Made by a program: the position numbers and the translations under genes
Notes under the pieces: generated by a model
Seen by the model: only the letters and a program-made list of their open reading frames with translations
Told to the model about the DNA's origin: nothing
The model's database searches: none
Part shown: one piece after another, positions 1 through 13,300 of the stretch
Layout: each line of letters opens with the position of its first letter
Numbering within the stretch: position 1 is the first letter of the stretch
Source of the DNA: Mansonella perstans
Taxonomy: Eukaryota > Nematoda > Chromadorea > Rhabditida > Onchocercidae
Assembly (NCBI GenBank): GCA_037074765.1
Contig: JBAMDO010000011.1
Coordinates: forward strand, 186,001-250,000
Length of the DNA stretch: 64,000 nt
Reading direction: 5' to 3'

Positions 1-380
1 ATAATGGTAAGGTTTCGTATTATAACGTCCAACTAATTGATTCTTCCAAATATACACTTTTTGTCTTTTTCTCAATTTCTTCCTTAGAAACAATGCTTTT
101 GTAACTTCTTTTTGATCTCCTGTCATATGCTATTTTGGAAATCTTATTACTCTCTGCTCTCTCCTCTTCTTTAGTAATATTTTTTCAAATGAGACTTTTA
201 ATTATTAAAAATTTAATAAAATTCTCTTTGAAATGGTTAAAGCTATTCTTGCTGAAGAAGTGAACATCACTTAGCAAAGGATTCTCTGTTACCTGATACT
301 GTTGTAATATTCCTGTTCCGGAATATTGCAGTTCCGGAATACTGTTTATATGTGCTTTTTAAAAAAATTTAAATAAATAC
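1..380. other. Upstream flank of MEAF6
   Basis: AT-rich sequence with no supported gene. The only structure I see is a short direct repeat around 315-345, where the motif GTTCCGGAATA occurs twice about 16 bp apart. It may hold the MEAF6 promoter and 5' UTR, but no core promoter element can be assigned by eye. No acceptor-like AG lies immediately before the MEAF6 ATG. Confidence 0.4.
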
Positions 381-1361
381 ATGGCGAAGGATTTGAACGA
401 AATAAGAAGAGAATTAACTGATCTTGTAAAACGCCGCACCGAACTCGCGGTAAGATTACTTCTTTCTATAATTTATTTCAAATCTTTTGTTAAACCGTTT
501 ATTGTTTACGCCGTTTTCCGTTTACCGTTTATCCGAAGCTCGGGAGTATTTGTTTACCCGAAGCTCGGACGTATCTCTTTACGCAAGGCTCGAGCATATC
601 TGTTTACTCGAAGCTCGAGCGTATTTGTTTAGCCGAAGCTCGGGCGTATCTCTTTACGCGTAGATCGAGCGTATTTCTTGCTTTCTTTCTATTTAATAAC
701 TCTTTTGATGTGTAATGCTTTATAGTTGATTGGTAGAGCACTTCAGTATGAAACTTCTTTGTTTATCACGTGTTTTTTCAGGAAACGCTTAGTGCTCTTG
801 AACAACAGATTTATAACTTTGAAGGTTCATACTTGGAAGAAACTGCCGATTACGGAAATGTTGTGAAAGGTAATGTTACGTTGTACGAAAAAGAACCTTC
901 TAAACTGTTATCTTTCTATGCTTTTAATCACTTTTGTTAGCCTGGAATTATGTATGATTGGATTATTTTAGCATAGTTCAATGGCTAAAACTTCACGTCA
1001 GCGATATTTTTACATAAAACGTAAAACGTCGATGATATTTTTGTCTATTAATATTTTATAATTTTCAAATGGATAAAGAAGATCAAATACTCCATGGTTT
1101 TTTATAGGTTGGGATCGGTTAACATTGGTTGCACCACCGTCAAAAAATAGCTTAAAATTAGATAAAAAAGGTTCAAGAAAAGGTATGCGTGAATCGGAGC
1201 GGCTATTTTCCAGTTCTTCGGTTACTTCACCAGCATCATTAAGTCGTAGCACTATTCAGCAATCGATACACGAAGAGAGTCCAAATAATAGTCCAAGGCC
1301 TTTATCGGGCCGAGATATTCCATCGAAAAGAAGCGGTAGCAAGAAGAAGTCACCAAAATGA
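381..1361 (+). CDS. MEAF6: MEAF6/Eaf6, histone acetyltransferase complex subunit
   Basis: Small non-catalytic subunit shared by the NuA4/TIP60, HBO1 and MOZ/MORF histone acetyltransferase complexes in the nucleus (family knowledge). Three exons, 381-449, 782-869 and 1108-1361, join in phase to 136 residues ending at TGA. The diagnostic core is a leucine-rich coiled coil leading into [20 protein letters not shown] and then VVKGWDRL, which matches the Eaf6 family closely. The last exon is a low-complexity Ser/Lys-rich tail ending KKKSPK, as in animal relatives. Length fits the family (about 140-200). Intron 1 carries a 25-bp minisatellite. The gene lies 1.2 kb upstream of VPS34 on the same strand. 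Confidence 0.93.
528..677. repeat. 25-bp minisatellite, six copies, MEAF6 intron 1
   Basis: Six adjacent imperfect 25-bp units start near 528, 553, 578, 603, 628 and 653. Each begins TTTA and contains a version of CGAAGCTCGAGCGTAT. The units are clearly richer in GC than the surrounding intron. Alternate units end in TTTG or TCTC, which suggests a higher-order 50-bp period. Confidence 0.9.
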
Positions 1362-2549
1362 TTGAAAATTCATGTAAGAAAATAATTGCAGTAGCTTTAT
1401 CTTTTTCTATAATTTCTTATTATTCAGTTTTAAACTCTGATCTCTGATCATAAATTTAGATTTGATTCGCCTTTAGAGATAAAAATTAACGTTTCTCTTA
1501 TATAGTTTCAAGGATTGTTAACTTTCTAAATAAACTAAGTCCTAATCGATGCTATAAATGAAATTTTCATCAAATTAATCTATATCTGCTACGTACGTAT
1601 ATTTTTTTTCTTTGATTTTACGGAAAATAAAAGCTTCATACAAATACATCATCTCAAGGAGTTTCTATTACTACTTTAGGATATTAGTATGATAAATATT
1701 TGTTTCCATTGTGATCATTTCTGAGATTTAGTATTATAATTTTCTGTCACCAGAAAATAGTCTTTCCTCTCTGAAGATTTTATTATCATTTTTCTTTTAT
1801 TGTATAAATTTTCAATTTTATTTGTGTAAATTTTGTTTTCTGTTTTATATTATTTGTATAAATTAATTTCTATGTTATGTTTAGGACGGTGTACATGAGT
1901 ATTCCGAAAGAGTAGCAACAGGCATATTTATGCCAGCAGGATTTTTGGCAACTGTTGTTATCTCTGTAAGATAACCGCTTCAGTTTACTGTTCAACTTTT
2001 ACAATCATATCAATTTTCAAAAAAAAAAAGTAATTTTTATTATTTGTGATACGATTGATTTCGCATTTCGCATACTGGCTGTTGTATTTATTTTTTGTTC
2101 AAAAAGTGCTAATAAAATATGTATGAGAACGGTTTGCAATGGGAAATTGTTGCCAGTATACAAGCTGTATGAAACATTACGAAAGATTTTAATAATTTTG
2201 GATTTTAATAAATTTTTAAAAAAGATTTAATAATCTTGAAGTAGGTGATGGAATATGATTGGTATAATGTACATATGATTAGCGGATTAAAGTCCAGGCA
2301 TTTAATTCTTTGTAAAATGAGTAAGGCTTTGAAAGAGAAATTAATGAAGTTTATGGGTTTTAAATTTAAAATTATTATTAATTATAAGAAACTTGGTGAT
2401 TTTATGGGTTGAATTTGTTTATGGGTTTTGATGATGTTTTAGAATAAGGCTTTACAGACTATTTTCAGAGTTTACGGAGCAGATTAGAAGTATTTAATAA
2501 TGGCCATTTAATCAGTGGTCGAATTGTCAATTGTGAGGAGAGAGATAAG
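1362..2549 (+). other. MEAF6-VPS34 intergenic, with two exon-like 81-bp blocks
   Basis: Mostly AT-rich. Two blocks look like exons: 1885-1965 (preceded by TTTAG, followed by GTAAG) and 2469-2549 (preceded by TTTTCAG, contiguous with the first VPS34 exon). Each is 81 bp, open in phase 0, and would join in frame with the VPS34 ATG at 2550. They could be an alternative 5' extension of VPS34 starting at ATG 1930, or untranslated exons. The AG at 2467-2468 could also be a trans-splice acceptor for VPS34. Confidence 0.35.
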
Positions 2550-5500
2550 ATGGACAATGAATTTTTGTATGTCCATAGCTGTGATCTCGACAGCAATATA
2601 CAGCTACGAATTGGATCTTTGGAAGGCAGTGTATCATTGTTAGATAGTACTAATCGTGTTATAGGTGGCAATTATTTTGTCACCGCTACGGTTAGCTTTT
2701 TTTCATTCTAATTTTTTTATACGTTTAAAAATATTAAAATTTCTATACTGCAATATTCCAAAATTTCACAATTATTTCAATACTTGCAGTAATTTAGAAG
2801 TAAAAATTATTTTAATCTAGTTCTAAGTAGTCTTTAGTATTGGTGAGAATTATCATTGAATTTTAAAATTCGCTTTATTTCAGCACTTTTTTTTTTGTAG
2901 ATTTATTGCAATAAACGACCAGCAGGTATACCAATGTCAACAGCGTATAAACCTCAGCCGAGTCATATTCGTACAACGCTTCATTCATGGGATGAATGGA
3001 TTTTATTACCTGTCAAAATAAGGTATTTCTTACGTAATTTTATAAATAATTTATTGCTCATAAGGTAAAAATTAAATTAATTTCACCTTATAAATATTTC
3101 AAAATTTGTGAAAGGAGAGTTTTTAATTTAGTTTTTGGGTTTACGAAAACAAACAGAGTTACAACTGTTAGCAAAAAAAATCAAGATTGAATTTCTTTAT
3201 TTAGAACATGTTTTCAAAATGAAAAATATTTGACCAAATCGTTCCTTTTATCTTCAAAAGTAGCAGCGTGAATGGGAATAATTCTTTAGATTTCTTAAAA
3301 TTGTAAACAGAAATATGCAAAAATGCACATAACATTAACTTTCAGTGAGCTGAGTCTTGATGCATTTGTCTATACGTGCCTGTGGGATGTATCAGATAAC
3401 ATAGAAGCAAGACTTATAGCACATTCATCCGTTTCATTATTCAGCAAACGTGGAGTTCTTCGATCCGGTACCATTGCTTTAAAAATGGAAGTAGCAACAA
3501 AACCTGATGATTATTTGAGGCCACCTTTACCATCCAAGGTCTGAGTTGGATGATCCAACTTGTTACAATCCCTTTTTTCAATTTTTTGATTTTCATCCTG
3601 TTGTTAGTTAAATTAAAATTTCGATATCAGGAAAATGGTTCTTACTAAGTTCTTGTCTTACATCTGTTAATGCTGTGTGAATATTCGGTAAAGATGTTTG
3701 GTATGCCAATAAGCTCTTTCGGTAGTATTCCCATTATAAGTCTGGACGAGCTTCCCTTTTAACCTTCAAAGAATTTTGATTCCAGACTGCAAAGTATTAC
3801 TTATTATAAATTAATTTTTTTTACTGTTGCAGTTTACAAAACAAACAGGGGTTGATCGTTTGCAAAAACGGACAAAAGAATATGGTGAGAGATTGATCGA
3901 GCATGTTGATTGGCTTGACCGACTTACATTTCCACGCATTGAACAGATCAAGAAAGAAGTTCGTTTTTTCCAACTTATTTTTCATTATAATCAGTGATTC
4001 CACTGAAATGTGAAATTGTTTGGGAAAAGGGATAGAAGTGAATTCCATCACTTATTTCATGAGCTACTGAACAGAAATCAACATTCATTGATTTGAGAAA
4101 TTAATACAAAAAAGAGTTTCGGTTATCTATTTGGTAGATGAGGCATTAATCGTTTTATGAGTATGTCAGCAGGCAAATTTAGAAAACGGAATATTCTGGA
4201 AAATATAATCCCGATACACTATTCTTGCTTTCTACTGCTAACATAAGGTTATAAATGATTTCTTTTTTTTAAAAAGGTACCATCTTTTACACATATAAAT
4301 AATTTTTCAGCGCGAAGTTGAACAGCGTTGCTTATATTTAATTATCGAAATGGCGCGAATTATTTACGGGGATTCTACGGTTTCTGTAGTTTATTACGAA
4401 GATGAAGAGAATATACGGAGTGTTTATCCCGTAGTCGATCCAGAATTAGACATGGAAAATGTTTGTGAAGTCAAACATCACATGATGACACGTTCCTCCC
4501 GTGCTGGTCCTATTGAACGTGAACTTAAACCAAATGCCTGTGCACGAAATATCCTGGAAAACATAATCCGGGTATAATATTTTTGCATTTTACTGCAACA
4601 TAAGTTTATAAATTTGTCATCTCTAATAATTTTCCAAAAATTCCCACATTTCTTAGTATCTAGTTTTATAAAAAAGGGTTTTTGCAAATCATCCAGCTGA
4701 ACTAGAAGCCTCTGTATTTTCATCCTCTTTATTTTGGATAGTTATTCCATTTCAGTCACCACCGGCACATGCAATAAGCATTGAAGAGCGTGATTTAATA
4801 TGGAAATTCCGATACTTTCTTCGAAATAATCGTAAAGCGTTATTAAAATTTATTCGCGCAGTGGCTTGGAATAAAAATGAAGAGGCAGCCTATGCCTTGG
4901 TCCTTGTGAAGTAATTGTTATCGAAACTTCTCTTATATACCAAAGTTGTTCATGTGTATTTCATGAGTAATAAGCCTCGCATATTTGATTTTGTAAATCC
5001 TTGTGGTATTTAAGTGACTAGATTTAACTTTTTTTTTTGTAATTATTCATCATTACTGAAAAAACAGAGTACAGATTTGAAACTACAAACAATGCAGTCT
5101 GAAATAGAAAGTTTGATGGAGTAGATCTCTTTTCTGTGGTTTAGTGGAGTTTTTTTCAGATTGAAATATTAAATCTTAATGTTTATCGGATCAAAATTTT
5201 CAGCGAATGGTCGCCGCTGGAGGCCAGCGACGCTTTGGAACTTCTTTCGCCAACATTTCGACACATTGAACTGCGTCGATATGCGGTATCACGTTTATCA
5301 CATGCTAAGCCTGAACAGATTTTATTATATTTGCCACAGCTTGTGCAAGCACTTAAATACGAACGATTCATAATGAATGCTTCAAAAAAATTGCAGGTAT
5401 TTTTATTAGTTTTTCCTATTTCATCAAAAATTACTACAACTTCAGTATTTTGTCTAGCTATAGCGATTGCTGATAGCAGAGCTGACCATTGTTAAGCTTA

Positions 5501-8500
5501 AGATAGGGTTACCTGAAATAATTTATCTCTGTCAGCATTTCAAAATATTCATAGAGGACATATAACATCAGAAGACTTTGATTATATGTTTTTGAAGCAT
5601 GAAACGATCCTAAAAATTAATTAAAGTAGCAATTCTTATATCTTTTTGTCTTCGTTTGCATGATTTACTTTTCATATTTGGATTTTTTATAATAATAAAT
5701 AAGATTATAGCGAGGTCTGTTTCGATTTTTATCTTGATTATTAAAATCGCTCAAAGTAAAGGAGGGTTAGGCTGACATTTAGTGGTAATTGGCATGTGTT
5801 ACTTAGACATAATAAATTTAAGTGCTAAAGTTACTTCACCATAATTATTAAATGTGATTGTATGTCAGTTTGTTTTGTAAAAGATTTACAATGAATTTAA
5901 TAATTTAATGTAGGAAGAAAAAGAAATCCGGAACAAAACTGATAGTATCAAAAGGAAGGATGGGGAATTGACAATTGAAGGTGGTCAGGAAACACTTAGT
6001 CAACAAACGGTTGAACAAGCTCTACAAAGGTGTTTAACAGGCGATGATCTTATGTCGTTTCTGATACGCTCTGCTTGCAGTAATCCTTCGATTACTTATT
6101 ACCTTTATTGGTATCTCAAAGTTGAGGTAACCGCAAATTTTGTTGCTAAAAGTTTTATTTTTTTCGGCGAAATCCTCACTTTTTTTGCTCTTAAGTAATT
6201 TTGAAACTTTATGGATTGTCATCATAATGAAGTTTCACTTTAATAATTTTTGTTTCTGTAATATCACCGGTCAGTATTTGCAGATAGAAGCGACAGCGCA
6301 AGTCGATGTGGTTATGTCGCGTATGTACGCCTACGTTTTATCACTGTTATTATCGTCATTACGAAGTGGTGGTAGTGATTTAAGGAGACGAGCTGCTTCC
6401 CTTGATCAGCAAGAAGTAGAATTTTTAATTAATAAATATAAAAGTTGACATGAAGGACATTTCATCTTTGTTTTTTCAAAAATAATTATTAGCTTTTTTT
6501 TCGAAAGCAATCTAAAAAGGCTTTTGATGTCAGTCTTCAGGTTTACTTCTTATTTAAATTGATTCGAATTCGCATTTTTTTGAGAAAAATATGTCAAATA
6601 GCAAAATTTTTTTACCATCTTCTATAGCTTATCCTTCCAAAATTTTCGAACTTTTCCTGAGATCGAAATGGTTTTTGAAAAAAAATCTCCTCAGTTCCAG
6701 TTTTTTTTGCTGAGGAAAAAATTTTAGATTTTGATTGAAATCCTGGTATCAGTGGCTAAGCATGTGTCACAAGAAAGCGGTGGACGAAGTCAAAAAGAAA
6801 AAGCTTTGCGGCGTTCTTTACACGAGCAACATGATTTACTTAATCTTTGCGGTCTTCCGTTACCTCTGGATCCAACGATACGTGTGAATGCACTATTACC
6901 CGATGCGGCTACACTTTTCAATAGTAATCTAATGCCAATGAAACTTACATTCAAGACTGAAAGTAAGGAGCATTATGTGACAATTTTCAAACGGGGCGAC
7001 GATTTAAGGTATTTTTGCGTGTACCTCAAATTTAAATCCAAACAAATAGATTTAAATTAAAGGGATTACATTTTACCCACAAATTTTAACTGCATTTAAA
7101 TCAGCAAAGATTTGCCGTCACTGTAATGCTAAAATTTGGCCTCAACAGCTCAGTATCATTATTTCTAGCTTGATTGCTTTTAATTCTAGTTTGCAGTTGG
7201 GATGTGTAAGCATTGTATTTCATTCGTTAGATGAACTTATTTTTTCGAATAGTTCGAAATTAATGGAAGTACTATTTCAGGCAAGATCAGTTGATCGTAC
7301 AAATGATTCGTTTATCGGATGATTTACTTCGAGCAGATGGTCTTGATTTACGTCTGACACCATATTCGGTTCTTGCTACATCTACTTCAGAAGGATTTGT
7401 TCAATTTATTAAAGCAATTCCACTGCGTGAAGTGATTTCTAATTGGGGTACTGTGCAGGTAAATTACTGGTCTAACTTACTTTTCGACCGTTTCTGCTGA
7501 ATCTGAATAATTTATATTCTGATAACACTGAGAAATAAATTACGATTTCATTTCTGGCACATTCTTATTCATTTTTTTCATTATTTTTTTCACTTCATTG
7601 CTTAGTTCATTGCATTGAGCTTAAAAATTTCTATTTTTATTAGAAGATATCAATGAATTAAATAATATTTTATCTCTTTATATCTGAAATAATTATTCGA
7701 CTTGTCGTGGATCACATTTTTTTCCATTATATACACTTTAAGCAGTTATTGCGTGTTTATTTTTGGCAGTCATTTCTCCAGGAAAAATGCATTGTTTTCG
7801 GTGCCATACAAATAAAAATATATGTATCTTTTATGATGATTTGCTGCTATTAAGGTATTGTTAAAAACATATTTAAACCTTAGTAATGCAGCAGATTTAC
7901 CGGTTTTCTGCTATATTTTTCTCATATTCAAAATATAATCAAGACACAATGGTAATTTTAAAATTTCCATGAAAATAACTTGTCATTTCATTTGGCTTTG
8001 AATAACTTCCAGCATGATTCTGATGGTATTACTTATGTCATCTATGAAGCATAATAAGATCTTTGCCTGGGAATACTGCAAACTCGTGCATAATATCATC
8101 TTTTATTTTTCCAGGAATGTCTTCGATCATTTCGTCCTTCTCCTAATGGACCGTTTGGAATCGAAACAGAAGTTGTTGAAAATTATATTCGTTCTTGTGC
8201 TGGCTATTCGATTATTTGCTATATATTAGGAATTGGTGAATTTTCTCTTCATTTTTTTATCTTATATTTCTGAGTAAATATATATATGAATTTGGGAAAC
8301 ACAATTGTTTGGTATGAAATTTTTAACTTTTTTTTCTGATTTGATTATCACAGTAATTTATTGATTTTGTGTAACCAATTTTATTTTTTTATGTGATCGA
8401 CATTTGCATAATCTTTTACTCTGTGAAAATGGAAAAATGTTCCATGTCGATTTTGGGTATATTCTGGGAAGAGATCCAAAACCTTTTGCTCCACCACCAA

Positions 8501-9497
8501 TGAAACTGACTAGTGAAATGATTAATGGTATGGGTGGATTGCACAGGTTTGTTTGCATTAGATCAAATAAGAGTTCTTAGGACTGCTGCCTCAACAACAG
8601 TGGAATTTCAAATTTTGTTTGATTAAATACATCTTATTTGATGAATTAGGTAGCGCACAGTTGATGTCCCAAGCGATCTTGATAACATGTAGTAAATAAT
8701 GTGTGATGGAGTATTTTTCTTCAATGTAAGCTGGATGGTGTTGAATTTTGTTGAATTTTTACTGTTGAATTTTTAGTTTTCATCGTAATTTGCAAAATTA
8801 GAATTAAATCATGTAAATTTAATTGATGCATTAAAATATAGAAAGCCTAGAACCTAATGCATTTCGAACAAGTTTTGAGGATGAATTATTTTATAATTTT
8901 TGCGTTTTTTTTTTGCAGTAGGGAATGGAAAGAATTTCGCGGGTTTTGTTTCTCAGCATTTCGTATCTTGCGACGAAGTGCCAATGTTTTTCTGAATTTA
9001 TTTTCACTTATGTTGGATTCAGGAATACCGGATATTGCAATTGAGAAAGAAAAAGCAGTGCAGAAAATTGAACAGAGGTAAAATTATAAAATAATCTTTT
9101 CGGTATTTTTCCATATTCTTAGAGACTGTAAGTCAAAATGTGATGATTGGAGGTATTTTCTAAACTTTGCATTGCAGATTAACACACAGCTTTCTTCAGA
9201 TAGTTTTTTTCTCACAAATATCACATTTTTGTCTTAATTCATTTTCCTCTCTGAAATTTAAACTGGAGAAAAAAAAACAGTAACCTAAGCAGTTTCTTTG
9301 ATCTGATGTATTTTCTTCTTCCCGTTGTTTTTCTACAGTTTGTTAATTTTCTTTTATTTCCGTTTAGATTTCATTTATCATTGAGTGATGAACTGGCGGA
9401 GCAAAAAATTGAGCTGCTTATTGATGAATCAGTCAATGCAAAAATAACGAAACTTACCGACATGGTACATGACGTTCATCAGTTGATTACTAATTAG
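2550..9497 (+). CDS. PIK3C3: VPS34, class III phosphatidylinositol 3-kinase
   Basis: Makes PI3P from phosphatidylinositol on endosomes and autophagosomes, in complex with VPS15 and Beclin 1 (family knowledge). Fifteen exons join in phase to 852 residues (human about 887): 2550-2690, 2901-3022, 3346-3538, 3833-3958, 4311-4571, 4756-4910, 5204-5396, 5914-6126, 6284-6415, 6728-7008, 7281-7458, 8115-8235, 8393-8546, 8919-9077, 9368-9497. The N-terminus has the C2 signature [19 protein letters not shown] helical PIK domain follows, including LRRYAVSRL and QLVQALKYE. The kinase domain has the ATP lysine in [12 protein letters not shown] (about Lys600), the catalytic loop DRHLHN (707-712) and DFG (725-727), followed by [14 protein letters not shown]. 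All key residues are present. The intron before the DRH exon lacks an AG acceptor (see findings). The start was chosen because it aligns with the family N-terminus. Confidence 0.96.
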
Positions 9498-10382
9498 GCT
9501 ATATGTTCTGCAAACTTTGGGAATCTAGGTAACTTCGAACCTTGAATTTTAAATTCAAATTTATATATATGTCGAATTGAATCAAAATTTTTTGACAATT
9601 ACCAAAATTAGTATGCTGCTTATTTTCGTAATCGAATTTGTTTAAATTCTGGTTTCTGAAGTGAAAATTAGAGTAATTTGCTTAATGTTAGCTTATCGCA
9701 TGGGATCAAATACTTATTGAAAGATTTGTGAAAAGTTGTCGTGGCGACAATAAAATAAATCCTATCTTATAATTTAAGCAAAATTGTATAGTGCATGTAT
9801 GTGTCAATTTGCATTGTGAAATAAATTTTTCTTTGAATTACTTATATATTTACACTTTATCGTTTGATTTCTACAATTATTCCTGGATAAGAACAGAGAC
9901 ACACTCAAAAAAAAAAAAAAAAATTACATATTTAAGTATCAATTTCAAGGTACTACGATCGTTGGCATCGTATGTGTCTCTTATCATAGACGATTTGCAT
10001 CATTCGCACTGAATCTCATATTGTGCATATGCGTTACGGATTATTAGTTTGCGTGCTTATAAATGAAATTCTTTTTTAAATATCATTTAATTCAAATTAA
10101 ATATTTGACTAATACTCTGAAAATAAGCCATCACAACATGAAATGTCATGAAGATCAAAGGCCATTAAGGACAATTAATATTTACGATAAAAGCCAACAT
10201 GTTATACTTGCCAAGACTTGATCGATACAGACCTGCTCAGTTGGAATGTTAAGGGACAATGAGCAATAATAGCCAAGATAAATCTACCATCGCTCCGAGT
10301 CGGCTTTATTTGATCAATAACTTTTAAAAAATGAGATACGTTATTGTCATTGTAGTTCATCAGTAAATTTAATCCTATTTCA
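9498..10382. other. VPS34-ARFGEF3 intergenic
   Basis: AT-rich spacer of 885 bp with no supported gene. It contains a poly-A run at about 9908-9922. The reverse-strand ORF at 10202-10426 has no family features and covers the ARFGEF3 start, so I treat it as a chance ORF. Confidence 0.5.
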
Positions 10383-13300
10383 ATGGATGAACATTTGCAA
10401 ACTATCGCCAATCTTTGCTCAGCCAAATTCCGTGATCTTTATGCTGTTACGAAAAGTACCCAAGGTTAGACTTTATAGAAATATGAATTTTTAAAATCAT
10501 TTTATATCGCATATATCCTTATTTATTTTATTTTAATGGAAAAAAAATTTAAATTAATCATTGTCACTTGTGGATGCTTATGGTATTAATTACATCTAAA
10601 GCATTGGCAATAAATTTCCGTTTTTTTACTTGGAATAAATTATGTGTGTCCAGATTTCTTCTCAATGTTACTATTTATTGTTAGCCATTCTATTATATTC
10701 TATTAGCTGGGTTTAAGCTTTTCTAGACGCTGTAATGTTGTAATTTCATACTTTTCAACGAAAGATTACTTTTCATAATACAGTGGCTAATCGACAATAC
10801 TATCATTCAGCATTATGTCTTTTTGAAAGTTTCTATTACTACTCATTAAACGACATTATCATAGATTCCATACAGTGGAATTATTGATGTCCCATATATC
10901 ATAGAATTATTTGAGACCATATATTATTTCAGTTTCATATCATAGAATTGGAATTATTTAAATTCACACCACTGAACTATTTAAATTTCAATAATAAATA
11001 TGGAACTTACAGAAATGTTGAATAACAATGATATAACAATGACTGCATTGTTCAATAAATGCCTCAATGTATTGCAATTAGCACTTCAATGCAAGCATCA
11101 AAAAATTAATCAAGCTGGTGTTGATTTACTTCAGGTAATTAATAAATAAATGACAAAAACTTTAATGTACATTAATCATGAAATAAGTTGATTAATGTTA
11201 TGAAATAAGTCAGAATATATAATTGTTAAGCTTAATTATCTAGTTGATTTAATTAGCTACATAATAATTTCATTGGAAAATTTCACAAGGTTAATGACAA
11301 TTAAAATTTAATCCCATATAAATGAACTAGGAAGAAACAACTTTGCCATAAATTATATATTAGTTCTGATAATTGATTTAATCATATGCTGCTAAACTAC
11401 TGAATCATAAAAGTTACCATTCTCTTCAAGCAATATGAATCAGTCTATTAGAAAGAAGGATGAAAATTAAATTTGAAATCTGTGAATTCGAATTTCTTAT
11501 GCTATCACTTTTAGTAATGGATTGTCATTTGCTAAACTTTTTCGTTTTTCTTTTTTTTTCAGACATTAATTCGAGATGGACGTTTTATGAACAAACTGGC
11601 AACTTCTGAAAGTGACATCTTGATAATGTCAGCATTAAAATCTGTCACTGCATTACCAATAATTAAGGCTCCTATTCAATGTCGCATCCTGACGGTAGGT
11701 GCTTAATTTCAGTTTTTCCACCTTTAGTTTCAAAATTCAGGCTTAATTTCGATTATTATTTTTCTTTTCATTTCGAAAATCAGTAAAAAATTTGGGCGAA
11801 TTGCTATGTCATTTTTTTGCAGTTAATCGTTGAAATAATGTGTAAAGAAGAACGGCGAATTACAATCGAATCAGTAATGGAAGCTTTAACGGTTGGCTGA
11901 TTAATTTAATTCTTCCTGAAATATCCTTTAAAAACTCGGAATTAACGCCTTTTTATCGAAATCAATTGAAGGAGAAAGAAATGATTGAAACTATTATCCA
12001 TTATAATAGGCAAAATATCAGATAGAAGATTGCATCACTGATAAGTCATTTTAAATCAAATGGTTGTCAATGACTTCAGTGTTTTCTTTTCATTCTCCAT
12101 GTATATAATATAATTCTATATTATTCCCATAGCTAATTATTTTTATTTTTAATCTAATTACTTCTTATTCAATTTAATACTTACTAAAAATTAGCTAGCA
12201 ATGAATTGTATTTGAAATAATTTTTTTTCTGATTTAGTTATGTATGCAAACATATGGAAGTGCCGAAGAAAGAAGCGTTCAGTTGGCTTGTCGCGCAGCT
12301 GTCACCCAGATTTTCAGCTCTTTTTGCACATTACCTCAGGTTAACCAATAAGTTAAAGATTTGTTTTATCATGATCAATTATCAGATGCTATTTGATAAT
12401 GCTGCAAAAAGATAAGCTAAAATTAATCCATTACTTTTGCAAAATAACTGACAAATTTTTAATGTGTCAACTATCAACTGTCAAATCTTCCAGCGAATCA
12501 ATTTTTAGAACATACATTGCCAGGAATATAGTGCCATTTTAACAGATGTTACATCATTGCTAAATGAAGTAATCAAACGCGCAAATATAACAAATCCACG
12601 ATCGGATCAAATCATCATCTTGCTCGATGGTATAAGTAGTCTTCTTAGTTCACAACCAATTAACGTTGTCAATTATCAACCATTCATTAATGCACTTTGG
12701 TATGATCTTTTAACAAGTGTTTAATCATATTTTTAATTTTCACTCTTTTCTACCTTTCTAAGATAGCGAAAGAATTATGAAATTAACATAAAGTTCAAAA
12801 AAAAATTTCTAAAAAAAAAATTTACTATTCCATCATTTGTTCGTCCAGTAATTTTTCTAGGCGTGAATTAAGTCCATGCGTAATGAAAATGTTGGGGGAA
12901 CCGGAAAAGAGTACTCGTGATATTGCTGAAAGTAATGAACCATTTGGACAAGGTCAAAGGTCGATGGTAACGAATAAAAAAACAATTTTTGATCATACAG
13001 AAATTATATTCTCGCTATACCAGTAAGTGATTACTCGTTTAAGTTTTGCTATATTGGATTTTATATCTTGGAATTGTATCATATCATTTTCAGGATTATC
13101 GAGCAATTGTTAAGAATTCTTGCTGGTGTTGAGGGAATGCGAAGCGTATTGGAAGCTTTATTTCATAAAGCTTTACTGCATCCAAGAGTGGATCAACGTT
13201 TCGAAGCTCTTCGTATTATTCGGAAGGTTCTATTACAACATTTTAAGATTTCGGAATATTATTGCCTGAGGCTTTTTGGAAATTTCGAAAGCCTGGATTG

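Noticed and set aside
8236..8392. U12-type intron in VPS34
   Set aside because: The donor is GTGAAT, not the ATATCC or GTATCC type, and no branch motif of the minor class is seen. GT-AT or a base error explains it better.
10202..10426. Reverse ORF near the ARFGEF3 start
   Set aside because: No family features. It lies antisense to the first ARFGEF3 exon, which has a good start and phase.
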